Of a stretch of 64,000 nucleotides of DNA, positions 1 through 12,656 are shown one piece after another. Position numbers and translations under genes: made by a program. Under the pieces are notes generated by a model. That model made no database searches. It saw only the letters and a list, made by a program, of their open reading frames with translations, and had not been told where the DNA came from. Within the stretch, counting starts at the first letter, position 1; every line of letters begins with the position of its first letter. The stretch comes from Nepenthes gracilis. Lineage: Eukaryota; Streptophyta; Magnoliopsida; Caryophyllales; Nepenthaceae. The stretch lies in assembly GCA_033239525.1 (NCBI GenBank), contig BSYO01000024.1:11961268-12025267 (forward strand). Reading direction: 5' to 3'.

Positions 1-1213
1 TATTTAGACATATGCAAATATATTATTAATAAATCAATAGTTAAACATATCATTTATGAGTTAGAAAAGTGATATTCAATTTCATCTACAAAAATTATAT
101 ACGGCTAGCCAACGGATTATAAATAGTAGTATATAACCTTTGACCATATAAAAATAATTATAAATTAAAATTTGATATTTGTCTTTTATTAGTGAGATCA
201 TCAATGATTATTGATCCTTTCGTATGTTAATATGATTTTTACATGCTTTATATATTCATACAGTTTGACATGTTTGATTATAAATATATAAATGTTTGAC
301 ATGATTTATATTATTACATAGATTTTGGCACAATTTGATCATTAATAATTAGTTTTAGCATGATTTATCAAAAAATAATATTATTGACATTTTATATTTT
401 TAATTATAGTATAATTTTAATATATTTTATTGGTATATTTCTACATATAAAAATATACATGCCTACTAAGTTTTAGGCTCATTCTTAATTTTTTTACTAA
501 TATTTCATATTAGAGAGTTCAAATTATATTCTAGGAGATCGGAATCAAAATGTAGACACTTTAGTTCATCAATTTTTAGGGTATTGGAATGTTTTAATAT
601 GTTAATATTAATGTAAATGGATATAACAAAATTATAACTATTAGTTAATATTTTGGTTTATTTTGGTACTCAACTTACATGTCATTTTATCCCAATTGGT
701 ATCTTTTTTTAGTCTCCGATCAATTACAATGTTAGGATAGTTATATTTAAATTTGATTTTAAAATTTTTAAAATAAAGTTCTTGATACTCTAATTCTTAA
801 TTGATATAATTTTTTATGTATATTTTGAAATCTTTTAGTTCTAGATATTTAGAACCACCTTGGGTGTGATATTTGGGTTCTGTGATTTAATTGTTATTAT
901 ATTTTAAAACGTTTAACAGTAATTGATTTATACGTTTGCTTCCCGATTTTCGTTGTAGGTTTCTAACTCGATAAAATAAACAATTAAATTTTTAAATTTT
1001 AAATATTAAAATGTGATTTAACTTTAACTATGAATTAAAAAATTAATAGATGTGGTTTTCAGATTAGAAACATGACATGTACCATCAGGTTTAGATTATG
1101 GACGGGAATAATTATAATTTTTTGCCTAACTAATCGGACCATATTTGATCAAGCTTGAATTGGCGGCCACAAATTTTCACTTAAACTTAATCCATGTCTA
1201 ACCTGAATCTAAT

Positions 1214-1487
1214 TTTGATCAAATCTTGTTTTGGGAAGAGATAAATATGGAAACTATCTTAGAATGATTTTTTTTAATAAATAAAAATAAATTAGCAAAG
1301 TATTAATTTTTTCATTCATTATTTTGGAATTGATATTCCTCTTAATCGATTTTAATCAAATCTAATTTTGGGAAGAGATAAATACATAAACTATTTTAAA
1401 ATGATTATTTTTTGATAAATAAAAATAAATTAAAAAAATATTAATTTTTTAATTCATTAATTTGGAATTGATATTCCTATTAATCAA
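1214..1487. repeat. 137-bp tandem duplication
   Basis: Two adjacent copies (about 1214-1350 and 1351-1487) share the block GGGAAGAGATAAAT, which occurs at 1233 and again at 1370, and both continue through a long A/T run to GGAATTGATATTCCT. The copies differ by scattered substitutions, so the duplication is not recent. No coding content. Confidence 0.75.
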
Positions 1488-2691
1488 TCAACTAAATATT
1501 AGAATAATAATTATATTAAATATATGGTAGAAATAAAATGTTTATTCAATCCTATCAAACGTGGTGTGATATTACTTCTCTCTCTTTCTGTTAGTGAAAA
1601 ATTTTATTTCACACCCCTATCATATGAGAACTATTATGATCTTTTCAAATTTTAATAAAAAGACTTTTATATTTATTTAATGGTTAAAATTAAAAAATAA
1701 AAACTAAACGATAACTGTAATAGTTTTCAACAGGGTACAGTATTGTCTTTCTTTTTCAAGTAAAAATGATCTTGGCCTTAATGCATTCATCATATCATAA
1801 GCAAGCATTTCTTATTATAATACAAAAAAGAAAAGAAAAAAAAAAAACACCTACACACAAAAATCCCTTCAGCAATAGAGTAGAGAAAACCAAAGGAGAA
1901 GAATTAGCAAATGATCTGTGTGCAAATTTTATGCATTAGGTTAGATCTCACAATAATAATGAAATTTAATGACTACTCACTGAAACAAGTTACAATTTAA
2001 TAATAATGTCAAGAAAGAGCAAATTAAATAGTAATTGTTATATGTTTGGTGTTTATGCCCACTTAGCAATTGTTGTGGCATTAGGGTGCTACTCGGTCTG
2101 TCATGTGAGTATCGGTCACGTAGGTCTAGCTACTGCCAATCTCACACTCGAGCTCCTAACATGGTGGGAGTCGCATTTGATACTTCTGCTATAATTAATT
2201 TCAGTAGGCATTAGGAGCCAAAGCTTGAAAGCAATAAAAACAGCTATATGTATAGGCAATTAAATTTACGCTAGAGTGACTCATCTCAGAACATGTTTCA
2301 ACAGTGGATAATAAATATTACATAAAAAAAATCAGGGTCAGATGAATGGCCTGTAACAAGTGAAAGAATGGTGTGTATTTTTGGTCGATAATTCTTGCAG
2401 ATTACTTCATTGATGAGTCCAATGAGAGAGAAGTAAAAGAAAAAGTGGTAAGCTTCAACCTTTCTAATGTGATAGTCAGTCTTCTTGGTGAGTGACTTCT
2501 AAGATTTAAGTAATTGAGTTTCTGAAGAGGTTATTGTTAGTAACGTTACTATATTATTAAGCGAGTCCTAATACTTAGGTGGATAATTTTAAGACTATCT
2601 AAAAATTAAATAATTCTCTTTGTTGAGCGAGCAATTTCTCAAATACTAGTTTTTGTATAACTAAAATTATACAATCTATTTTTATATTTTC

Positions 2692-2728
<37 letters not shown>

Positions 2729-2729
2729 T
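2692..2729. repeat. (ATT)n microsatellite
   Basis: About twelve uninterrupted ATT/TTA trinucleotide repeats in AT-rich spacer. Confidence 0.9.
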
Positions 2730-3502
2730 ATTTTTGAATTACTAATAGTTCCTTCCACCTTGTGTCCTACATAATTCATTTATCCAAGTGATCCGCAAAC
2801 ATAGAAAATCATGCCCAATTATTATAGGTGCGTGCATGGATTGACAGTGGCAACGTTAACGCAGGAAGACGGCTAAAACAGGAAAGGAGATTTGGGAGAT
2901 CAGCAGAGGGAAAGTAGATGAATAGAGGAATAGAGGGAAAGAGGAAGACGAGGGAAGAAGCTTCGGGGAAGGGGACAATGCAGAGGGAATCTTAAAGGGC
3001 AGGGTAGAGAGAGAGAGATAGAATAACAGAATTGTTGATTTTTTCCTCCTCTCAACAGTAATCGGGCTACAATTAAAGAAGCGGGCAGCCGTGGCCCATA
3101 ACCAATCAGCAACAACTTAATAATAGTAAAACAAAATAATCAAAAATGAAATAATAAAATAACAGTATAATAAACAAAAAAAAATATAATACGAAAAATA
3201 ATAATATGGAATGGGAAATATAATCCCTAAGGGCTGCCGAGGTCATCGTTGCTTCTCCGTTTGGGTTGATGATTGGACGATATCTTCTAGGCAGCATTTT
3301 CACGGGACCTGTCGGATAAACTGATGATGTTTTATAAATTTGAGCAAGAGGGTTCGTAACAATGGTATATGTTTGATGCCAAGTTACTGTAATTTATTTT
3401 TTGGCCTTTCTCTGCATTACATGAATACTAACTAAATACGTTTAGCCATTCATATTCATCATCCGTATCATGAGAAACATCTAGCAATTAGCTATTAATT
3501 AT

Positions 3503-3668
3503 ATTGAGTATGAACTGATGACTACAAAAACGCAACTTTGACGTATTTTTTCTGAGTAAGAAGCGAAAATGTTGCCTATCTATTCATTGAGTATGAACTG
3601 TATGACTGCAAGAACGCAAATTTGACGTATTTTTTTCTAAGTTAGAAGGGAAGAAGAAGCTCATTTTA
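3503..3668. repeat. 83-bp tandem duplication downstream of the MYB gene
   Basis: ATTGAGTATGAACTG occurs at about 3503 and 3586. Each copy continues with a block containing ACGCAA, TTTGACGTATTTTTT and a purine-rich end. The copies differ at several bases. It lies beyond the presumed 3' end of the MYB transcript. Confidence 0.65.
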
Positions 3669-3817
3669 CAATGAAAACAATATTCCGTGTAATAAATGAT
3701 TTCTATGGCAGCATCACCTAACCCACCGGAACCTTTGAAAATGTTGCCTGCCCGCAACTGGTCCCAAGCCTAGAAGCACCAGTTCTTGTAGCCCTTGACT
3801 ATGCCGCTTGCGTGATT

Positions 3818-3836
3818 TTTATTCCATACTTTTATT
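3818..3836 (-). terminator. candidate polyadenylation signals of the MYB gene
   Basis: Two AATAAA hexamers on the minus strand (complements at 3818-3823 and 3831-3836) lie about 125-145 bases past the MYB stop codon, a normal distance for a plant 3' UTR. The cleavage site itself cannot be read from sequence. Confidence 0.45.
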
Positions 3837-3962
3837 CACAAATTTGAGAGAAACCCTTATTGACTTAGCCGCCAGAACATCTTGATCAATTCCAACAATC
3901 ACTCTCAGCATGGTTTTTGAGGCTCAAAATCACTCTCGAGAGGATCATTCAAACAAGAACTC

Positions 3963-6737
3963 TTAGCTTGAAGAATTCTTAGGACTTGAAGCCGAGTCAC
4001 CGATCCGATACCCATTAGCTGTCACCTCGAGTCCGAGCTCGTTTTCTAAGTAAGCTAACCACCACCAGCTTCCAACATCTCTATTGCTGCTGCCGTCTTC
4101 AGACGCAATTACAGGAACTTCAGCATCAGCAAAGTTACAGTCTGCATCTAACATGTCCCACAACTCCAAGTTTGGCTCGAACGGGATTTCGACCAAGTCT
4201 TCGGGTCGATAATCTTGCTTTTCCACGGTTCCCGTGGTTCTATTAAAGTCACGGTGAAAATCTGAGTTGCCGATTTGATCAACGGTTGAAGAAGAGCTCG
4301 AGAGATCGACATTGTCGTTGATCATCTTTTGATCAGGCGAAGGCGACGGTGAGGCGACGACAGTCGCGTTAGAGGCTTTCAATCGCTTCTTCAAGTGTGT
4401 ATTCCACACGTTCTTGATCTCATTGTCCGTTCTTCCTGGCATCTGAGCAGCTATTTTCGACCACCTGCATTGACAATGGCCTCGGTTTTAGGTTTTCGAT
4501 TGTTGATGAAAGTAATCGGCATGGAAAAACTTAAAGCAATTTGGGGAGGATTTGATCATACTTGTTTCCGAACTGCTCTTGCAGCTTGATTATGGTTTCC
4601 TCTTCCTCGAGAGAGAAATTGCCGCGCTTAATATCCGGACGGAGGTAGTTAACCCATCTCAATCGACAGCTCTTCCCGCATCGCGCCAAGCCTGTGTTGC
4701 AGTAAAACCACGTTATTGACTGGTTCTCAAAACCTTCGACATTGGCGCCTAAGGCTTCAATGGTGCAAACCAAGTTCATGAAATCATGTACTTTATCAAG
4801 ATGATGGAAATTTTCCAAACTTCTCAGAATCTTTATGATGGAAATTTCCCATCAAAATGAAATTAGATGATGCAAAATTGACAACCCTAAATTATTTCGA
4901 CCATACAATATCAAAACAAGCAAAAATGACAATTCGATACAGGAGTGAACAGAATTTTTTTAAACTATTCAATTCAAACCAACTAAAATTGCAAACAACA
5001 ATTTAACTTATGTTTAATTTGATAACAGTTTGATTTTTTTTATCCAAATTATATTTTCAATATGATTGTAGTTTAAGAACTTCAACTGAATCGAATCAAT
5101 TCAAATGTACAAACATATATATATATATATATATTACCTAACTTTCGATTATTAACTAAATATATTTTAATATTATATATTTTTACTGTGCTTGTAACTC
5201 AATTTTACCCCCAAGTAGTCAATTTTTTTATCCATTCAAAAATTCATTATGACATAAAATATTAGATGCTATTATATGCAGTAAAAAATGGTTATATTTT
5301 AAACAAATTCTCAAGATATTAGATAAGTTTTGGACAATGTTAAAAGTTTTTACAAAATTATATCATATAATATTTATTTATTTAAATATTTTATTTTATT
5401 TATTTTAATATAATTGTCTTGATAAATAGTTTCATATGTTTTTCTTATCGGAGTACTATAGACTATGTTCAAATTTGACACCGAGTTAATTATTGATTGA
5501 TAATTAATTTTTTATTTATATTATTATTTTAATTTATCTATTTTTTATTCTTATTATATTTGCGACGTTGTATGTTTGTAAGAATAATTGATTTTTAGAT
5601 TAATAAATTTAGCACTATAAATTGTATGAACCGTTTAGACCAAACCAACTCTCACATTGACGGCTTAAACGATTTACTTTAATATGATAAAAATTCAAAT
5701 CATAATATATAATTTCATTGTCAAACATCCATCAAGCCACACCAAACTAATCCCACCAGTGCACAATTTTAGTGTAAGTTGTACATCATGGGGCCCTACA
5801 TAGTGGGGCCTATTCTTGTTCCACTTAAAATGTAGACTACATTCCACACCTACCAGCACTTAAAAACGAAGTCCTCTTTCGAATTGGATACTGCTCAACC
5901 ACATTGATGGTGACAGCAGACTACATTTCAACGATGATAGATAGTTTATCCAAATTAAGTTGATTTATTAAGTCTTAGTTTGACCTTTTCCCTTTGAAAT
6001 TGTGGATTTTATGTTTTCTAGACAATTTGATTTGTTAGACCAATTGCTTGACCAAGGCTTTCTCCTCTTCCCCACCAAAAAATCATACAATGGAGCCTTA
6101 AAACATAAATTTTCACTTGTGGGTGTTGAATATGGCAAGATGTAGCAGTCTTATCTATCTATAAAGATGAAAATAGATTATTTATATAATTTAAACATGT
6201 GATATTTATGTTATAATAAAATAACTTTTCTGTTATTAGACACAAAATTAGAACATGTAAAGTTAAAATTTTAACGACATTATCGTGATTGTTGTGAAGT
6301 GGGAATGATTTGCTGCAAAGCTTACACAATTAGTATACTAGAAACCTGCAGTGAAGGTGATGAAAGTTGCAGCAGCATCATGCTATCAACATGAAAACTC
6401 AAAGCTTTCAACATACATGCATACATACATAACTGAATGACTGGCTCGTAAAGTTTAGATTATCTGTCATTCTTTTAAGTCTTGACTTGATATTTTATGA
6501 ATTTGAGTATAAAACTATTCTTAAACTGATTAATTAAGCAGTAGTGGCGATGGGTTACTTGGTGATAGCGTGATGCATGGAGAGAGAAAGGGGGGATGTT
6601 GAACCTGCTAGCCGAGGGAGAGCGCGCCAGTTGTCATGGCCATGTTGCAGAATGAAAGAAATGAGCTTCGAGTCCTCCTGCTGAGACCACGGCCCCTTCT
6701 TCACCCCTGCTTTGTCGCAGCACGGCGTGCGCCCCAT
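3963..6737 (-). CDS. R2R3-MYB transcription factor (MYB58/63/72-like)
   Basis: Nuclear DNA-binding transcription factor. Exons on the minus strand are 6737-6605 (133 nt), 4691-4562 (130 nt) and 4464-3963 (502 nt); introns start GT and end AG and sit at the conserved R2R3-MYB positions (after the first base of Gly45, and within Lys88). The joined frame gives 254 residues. R2 carries Trp17, Trp37 and Trp57; R3 carries Phe70, Trp89 and Trp108, the standard helix-turn-helix spacing, followed by [19 protein letters not shown]. Residue 47 is Ala where most relatives have Leu or Arg (LARCGKSC). The C-terminal half has a Ser/Pro stretch, then [15 protein letters not shown] (about 180-194) and [13 protein letters not shown] (about 221-233), acidic/aromatic motifs that I recall from the MYB58/63 and MYB10/72 subgroups, linked to lignin or iron/root responses. 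Subgroup is inference; MYB identity is secure. The first intron (4692-6604, 1.9 kb) is AT-rich and unusually long. No frameshift or stop seen. Confidence 0.95.
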
Positions 6738-6800
6738 TTCAACAGAGGCAATTCAGCAAACTCCTCGTGTGCGGGACAAGCTTCTCAAATATATACACGT

Positions 6801-6809
6801 ATTTATATA
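6801..6809 (-). promoter_or_regulatory. TATA box of the MYB gene
   Basis: On the minus strand TATATAAAT lies about 65 bases upstream of the MYB start codon, implying a transcription start near 6770 and a 5' leader of about 35 nt. It is followed upstream by a long CT/GA tract. Inferred from position and consensus only. Confidence 0.5.
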
Positions 6810-6814
6810 TGTAT

Positions 6815-6850
6815 AGAGAGAGAGAGAGAGTGAGAGAGAGAGAGAGAGAG
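6815..6850. repeat. (GA)n microsatellite in the MYB promoter
   Basis: Nearly perfect GA repeat interrupted once by TG, immediately upstream of the MYB TATA box (reads as CT on the gene's strand). GA/CT tracts in plant core promoters can bind GAGA-binding (BPC-type) proteins; a role here is inference. Confidence 0.85.
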
Positions 6851-7882
6851 GTAAAGAGAGACGACGTTGCATGGCTCAAAGTTGAAATGCTTACGCTACC
6901 CAATAATAAGTATGTATACTTTTCAACGATCAATCAAAACTTGCGGGCGACAGAGTTGATTTTTTCTTCAAAGTCGCGCCTCTCACGGTCTTATCAAGCT
7001 CGTGATTCTACTCAGCAATGCACTGTGCTCCATGGATTTTTTATTTTTTTATTATTTTTTCTTTTTTTATACAGATTTTATTTAAAAAATTTTACTTGAA
7101 AAAAAAAAAAAAAAACCTATGCAAAACACTGTATTTCGTAAAATAGAATCCCCAGAAGTCTATCTTAGAACCACAAACGTTATAGCAATTGCGTCATTCT
7201 CAATGCACTGCCGTCAAATTTTTTATAACAATGGAGAAATTCCAAGGAAGTAGCCACGATAGTTAATTTTCAGCACTTTGGGTCGAAAAACAACAACATG
7301 AAAACGTGTGGGTACATTACTATGCGATAAAGATCGTAATTTTTATTTTTTTTATGAATTTTTTGTTTAGCACTAAGGAAAGAAATTTTTATTTTCTATT
7401 TTTTAGGATCAATAATAGGAGTGTGAGGTGAAAAAATCAGTAGCAACATCATGATTTCGAATTTGGATTATTGATAGAATCTTAAAATCGATTGTAGTTT
7501 CATATTTGCATATAGATGAAATTGACATCATCCAAAGTTGAAGACAGATATTTTACTTTTAAGTGAATAATTTTATAACAATATCAAATAAACAAAATAT
7601 GTTAGACTTTCAATAGATGGTATTACCAACTTATTTAATAAGATGAAATAGAAATTTTTTTTTATCTTATTTATAGAAAAACTTTTTAAATTAATTGTTC
7701 TAATGATAAGAATAACAATTTTAAATAGAATTGTTATTTCTTTAAAATAAGAAATAAAAATACCAACTCCCCCTTGATTTTTTTATTCCTAGTTATTAAA
7801 GGATAATTATTCCTTTTTTTTCCATTTACACTTATCTCAAATTAGACTTTATTAAAATTTGATTCAGGTTGGACATAGGTTG
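6851..7882. other. spacer between MYB promoter and gypsy element
   Basis: AT-rich with long T and A runs (7036-7120). No gene seen. The proximal few hundred bases are presumably upstream regulatory DNA of the MYB gene. Confidence 0.5.
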
Positions 7883-8957
7883 TGATGGATAGGCCTATGT
7901 TTGATGGCCATATAAAAAAAACCCCTAAAATCCAAAAATGCCCAACATGAGTTAGACGGTCAACGTGCTAGTGTTAGGAGAAGCGTTCAGTTAGACGGTC
8001 AAACAACCAAAAGCACAAACAAACAACCAAAAGCACTCCTTCAGGCGGTCAATATTTCTGTTGGCCAAAAGTACTATAGCAGTAGGTCGCGAAAGACGTT
8101 AAACCTAATACAAATCAGGCCCAATTTGGCAGGCGATCCCGTACACAAAAAGCAACGATCATTTTCATGATTACACGCTTTCCTTAAAGCCGATTACCTC
8201 TAAAAATGCAGCAACGGATTCAGCGCCAACAATGGAGCCTAACGGTCACAAAAATATGAAAGAAAAGTAAATAATCTGGAGATCCGTTACACTATTCAAA
8301 AGAAAAATGATCCATCAAATCACGCCACCAACTCAGAGAAGGCCGCCCAACGCCAAGCCAAGGATCACGCTACCCTAGCCAAGGAAGGTGTCTCTTCCCA
8401 TCGCTATAAACCCAAAGAGTCTCCACTCTAAAAGGGACACACTTTTAGAAAAACACACACTCTCTAAAACAACAAACACGCTTTATGATACAATCTAAAC
8501 CACAAACGCATACAGTGCTTAAGCAAACTCTCTTTCTCTAAAGCGTTCACCTTCCAATCCCACTCTAAACCTCCAGTTGTAAAAGTCTTCTCCCGCTCTT
8601 TGAGAGCCGTCCTCCAAAGCTTCCATACTTTCGGGACACAGCTTCCACCCGTTCTCCGTGAACAGCGAGTTGGAACTCACACTCTCAATGAGCCACGGGA
8701 TCATATCTACTTCTACAGGCCGACGCTCCCAACAAACTCATTCTCTTTCTCTCTTTTACTTACCAGTTCACCTTCCAAAGTTCGAAGGCTTGTTACTGAC
8801 TTGAGCGTTAGAGTATTTTCGGTAGAACAAATTCCCACCGGCACTTGGCCTCTTATTTTCTGTAGTGGTGTGCAGGATTCAGACCCAGCGAATGAATTCG
8901 GATCAAATCAACCATTCGAATTCGAAACTGTTCGAAGTCAAATCTAGGTACGCATCA
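7883..8957 (+). repeat. 5' LTR of the Tat-like element
   Basis: Begins TGATGGATAGGCC and ends ...CGCATCA, matching the 3' LTR at 14865-15914. In the stretch I compared by eye (around 8140-8260 against 15100-15215) roughly one base in ten differs, so the insertion is old. CTATAAACCC near 8405 is a plausible TATA region. Confidence 0.82.
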
Positions 8958-8958
8958 T

Positions 8959-8974
8959 TGGCACCATCTGTGGG
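8959..8974 (+). other. Primer-binding-site-like sequence
   Basis: TGGCACCATCTGTGGG starts two bases after the 5' LTR. It resembles the TGGCGCCGTCTGTGGG seen behind many plant gypsy LTRs, with C-to-T/G-to-A type changes. I do not assign a tRNA. Confidence 0.6.
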
Positions 8975-9454
8975 AAGTGCTTACAAAATGTCAACTGCAT
9001 TTTTCAGAAACTCACTCCGATCAATGTTCCTGAACAGAATAGTGAACACAATGGCGCAAGCAAGCGAGCCAGCCTGAGACGTAGTCTCACCAAACCAGGA
9101 CCATGCCATTGGCGCCATGGTCAATGGGGTAGTCGGTGGAATCCAGACATCCTTTTTCCAAAACCTGGCGGAGCACATGCACAATACATACAGAATGCTC
9201 CAAATACTCTGCGCCCACCAGAAAAAAAACCACACTGGGGGCGACCAATGGCCCAGTGGTCCCGACATCTAGATAAGGAGGCTAAAGAAAGAAAGTTCTG
9301 GCCCTACGAACCGAAAGACTGACAAGCGCTCCCTAGTCAGTATCCTCACACGCCCAAAGCCGTTTAAGGCGTGAGGAGCGAGAAACAAGCGCAACTCCGG
9401 ATAAAAGTCTAGAACGAAGGAACCCTAGATACTCCCGAGGGAAATCTAGGCCCC

Positions 9455-10560
9455 ATGCTCAAGAGGGAACCTCCCGAGCCTCAAGATCAGCCAAAGGCAG
9501 CAGCCAGTCCTGCTGCTGGACTAGCCCGGGAAAGAACGGAGTTGAGAGCATATCTCAACTCCAAAAGATCTGCTAACGTCGTTCCAGCAGATCCAAGGCT
9601 GGAGAAGATATGGAACCGCGTCTTCAAAGATGACAAACGCACCGCCAACATCGACAGATCTTCCTTTCGTGGTGGAGATCTTGAACCTTCCTATGCCGGC
9701 GAAGTTCAAGATGCTAGCCCTTGATTCTTACAATGGGAGTGTGGATCCTGCCGACCGTCTCACCCACTTCCGCACCCATTTGGCTCTACAAGGGCTGGAC
9801 GACGCAATCATGTGTCGCTGCTTTCCCCCTCACTCTAAAAAGGAACGCATTTGGTTCCATCATCTCCCCCCAAGACTCGATCCGAAGCTCTCAGGAGGTT
9901 GTAGATCTTTTCTTATATCAGTATGCCTCCAGCCGCAGGGAGGAAAAACAGCCATGGCATCTGTCGCATATCAAACAGAAGCATGGAAAAAACCCACGGA
10001 GGTTTCTAGATCGTTTGGCGTGGCTTGGCGGATCCCCGATTCACGAAGGAAAATGGCCCGGGGCGGTTTCATTTCAGCTTTGGTGCATGGAGAGTTTTTT
10101 AGGCCCCTAGCGCATAAGAATCCGGAGACCTTTCGGGAAGCGGAGGCTATCACCAAGGCCTATGAGGCAGCAGAGGAGGCCAATGAGGTAAAACGTCCTG
10201 ACCAACTTGAACAACCTCACTCTTTCCCGCCTAAAGGAAAGAGGAAGCACAACGGTGGTAATTACTCCCACCAAAGGCGCCACAAGACTGGGCCACCAGA
10301 GTGCAAGGACTACGGACCCATCAGCCTGACACCCTTAACTAATACGCACTCAAACGTCCTCATGCAGATATGTGGGGAGAAGTTCCTTTAGTGGTCAAAA
10401 CCACTTAAGAAGGAGGAGGGAGGAAATCCAGCCAAGTATTGCGATTTTTATCGATCTGCTGGGCACTCCATAGAGGACTTCAAGACTCTTCAGAGGGAGA
10501 TTGAGGAGCTAATCAGAAAGGGCCACCTCACCAGGTTCGTCAAAGGCCCTTGTCAAAGCT
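9455..10560 (+). pseudogene. gag polyprotein remnant (Ty3/gypsy, Tat-like)
   Basis: Capsid/nucleocapsid protein of the retrotransposon, broken across at least three frames. Recognisable blocks in order: RERTELRAYLNSK (from about 9525), LPFVVEILNLPMPAKFKM (about 9657), DPADRLTHFRTHLALQG with DDAIMCRCF, VVDLFLYQYASSRREEK in another frame (about 9898), then MARGGFISALVHGEFFRPLA and FREAEAITKAYEAAEEANEV. A nucleocapsid-like block KYCDFYRSAGHSIEDFKTLQ follows a stop at about 10390. The frame switches show single-base indels; no zinc-knuckle-complete protein can be made. Assigned by motif order typical of plant gypsy gag. Confidence 0.8.
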
Positions 10561-10613
10561 CTGGCAACACGGGCATAGAAGGATTAGGGGCCTCTCCACC
10601 ACGGAATCGGGTC

Positions 10614-11072
10614 ATGATAAGAGTGGTCATCGTAATCACCACCCGGCCAATCAAGACTCCAGCGGACAACAGGGACCAGCATGTAGGGAGGAAGAAGCAG
10701 CGCACTACTGACAACGTCATTAGTTTTAGTGACGATGACTTGGCACATGTAGTTTTCCCCCACGTAAACCCCTTCGTTGTATCAGCACTCGTTTCCGATG
10801 GTAGCGTTGACTACCAGATGAAACGTGTATTTATTGATGGAAGTTCACGTGATTTGCTTTACCTCGATGTGTTTTTTAAACTTGGATTGAAAAAGAGTCA
10901 AATAGAATCTACAGAAGGCCCATTGTATGGCCTCGACAACAAACCGGTACCCATTCAAGGGAAGATCAGACTAAAAGTCACCCTAGGAACATACCCAAAA
11001 ATGGCAAGACGTATACTTACCTTCTTGGTAGTCGACCTGTCATCCATGTACAACGCAATACTAGGCCGATGA
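10614..11072 (+). pseudogene. Retropepsin-like aspartic protease domain of pol
   Basis: About 150 residues in frame. Contains DDLAHVVFPHVNPFVVSALV, then the catalytic region read as VFIDGSSRDLLYLD, where the usual D-T/N-G-S-S is shortened to D-G-S-S, and the downstream FLVVDLSSMYNAILGR typical of plant gypsy protease ends. A stop follows directly after AILGR. Loss of one residue in the active-site loop should inactivate it. Processing of Gag-Pol is the family role. Confidence 0.8.
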
Positions 11073-11339
11073 TGCCTAACAGCGTTTGGGGCCGTCACTT
11101 CAATACCACACATTGGAATAAAATTTTCAACGTCATACGGTGTGGGCGAAGTTCGGGGTGACCAAGTCACTGGGCGGATATGTTATATGTCCCAAATCGC
11201 TCCTAACAACAACACCAAAGCAGTAGGGGAACTTGACCATCAAGACGATGCAACATTGTAGCAAGCACAATCTAGTGAGGCAACCAACCTAGTCTCACTG
11301 ACTTTGGACAATCCAGAAAGGTGCGTACGAATCAGGCGC

Positions 11340-12610
11340 TCACTCACCGGCTGCGCTACGCGAAGAACTGATCACGTTCCTACGACAGAATGCAAACATC
11401 TTCGCATGGACTCCCGCTGACATGCCTAGGATTCCGGATCGGATAATGGTCCATAAGTTGGGCCTCGACCCGGATTAAAAACCTGTCAGGTGGAAGCGGA
11501 GAAACCACTCATTGAAAAAGCTAATCGCCATCCGGAATGAAGTAAAGAAACTGTTAGAGGCCGGATTCATCAGGGAGGTTCAATACCCTGATTGGCTCTC
11601 CAACGTCATCTTGGTAAAGAAGAGGAACGGGAAGTGAAGAATGTGCATCGATTTTACCAACGTTAACAAAGTTTGCCCAAAAGACAGCTTTCCTTTGCCT
11701 AAAATCGACCTGCTGGTGGACTCAACATCCGGACATGAGATCTTAAGTTTCATGGATGCCTACTCAGGCTACAACCAGATTCGGATGAGTTCGGAGGACG
11801 AAGAGCATACCTCGTTCATGACAGACAAGGGACCTATTGCAATAGAATGATGCCCTTTGGACTAAAGAATGCGGGAGCAACCTACCACTGACTGGTGAAA
11901 AAATATTCGAAAAAATAGATCGACCACAATATGGAAGTCTATGTTGACGACATGCTCGTCAAGAGTAGAGTTATGGGCGACCATATCAGCGATCTGGAGG
12001 AGTCCTTTGAGGTGCTCCGCGAGTATCAAATAAAGTTGAATTTAGCTAAGTGTGTCTTTGGGGTGGCCTCCGAAAAATTTCTGGGTTTCATCATCTCCAA
12101 GCAAGGGATCAAAGCAAACCCAGAGAAGATCAAGGCCCTCACGGACATGGCTCCCCCACGAAGCTTCAAGGATGTCCAACGACTGACTGGACAATTGGCG
12201 GTCTTGTCCCGCTTCCTAGCGAAGTCTGGCGACAAGTATCAGCCATTCTTTAAGGCGCTGAGAGGAACAAAATCAAACGGTTTCCAATGGACGGCAGATT
12301 GCCAGGCGACCTTCGATGAGTTGAAGTTGTACATGGCTAGCCCACGTTACTAACATCGCCTAAGGTCGGCGAAGAGCCGTACCTCTACTTGCCACAGTAT
12401 CGGAGGTGTTCCTCAGCTCTATCCTCGTAAGTCAGGGACTCCCATACCCAACGGCCGGTCTACTATGTAAGCAAAATATTTACCGGCCCAGAGACACGCT
12501 ATCCGCTCACGAAAAAGTTGGCCGTCACTCTGCTCAGATTAACCGCCAAGAAAGTCAAAGAAGCAAAATACAAAGGCAAGAGCACGTGACAAACACAAGG
12601 CAAGAGATAC
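11340..12610 (+). pseudogene. Reverse transcriptase and partial RNase H of pol
   Basis: RT motifs in order: EELITFLRQNANIFAWTPAD (about 11360), a connector with an in-frame TAA at about 11476, EVKKLLEAGFIREVQYPDWL, NVILVKKRNGK followed by TGA where Trp is expected, MCIDFTNVNKVCPKDSFPLP (11641 on), SFMDAYSGYNQIRM, MMPFGLKNAGATY in a shifted frame, and the catalytic YVDDMLVKS at about 11940. RNase H starts at WTADCQATFDELK (about 12290) and continues as PVYYVSK and RYPL(T)KKLAVTLL in other frames, then breaks off near 12600. No integrase zinc finger or DDE core follows. Confidence 0.85.
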
Positions 12611-12656
12611 ATCATTGAATTCAAAAAAAACAATAATACATATATAATCACAAAAG

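Larger units (their letters stand above)
1..3690. other. AT-rich spacer without a supported gene
   Basis: No coding region is supported on either strand; the few short open frames show no recognisable protein motif and codon content looks like background. The stretch holds two short tandem duplications (annotated separately), an ATT microsatellite, and a purine-rich patch near 2880-3040. Its left end is open, so it may belong to an intergenic region beginning outside the window. Confidence 0.6.

Noticed and set aside
2006..2194. 62-codon plus-strand open frame with a hydrophobic start
   Set aside because: No motif, no promoter or splice context, random-length ORF in AT-rich DNA.
6767..7099. 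110-codon plus-strand ORF opposite the MYB promoter
   Set aside because: Driven by the GA microsatellite (Arg-Glu run) and T-rich tail; no support for a gene.
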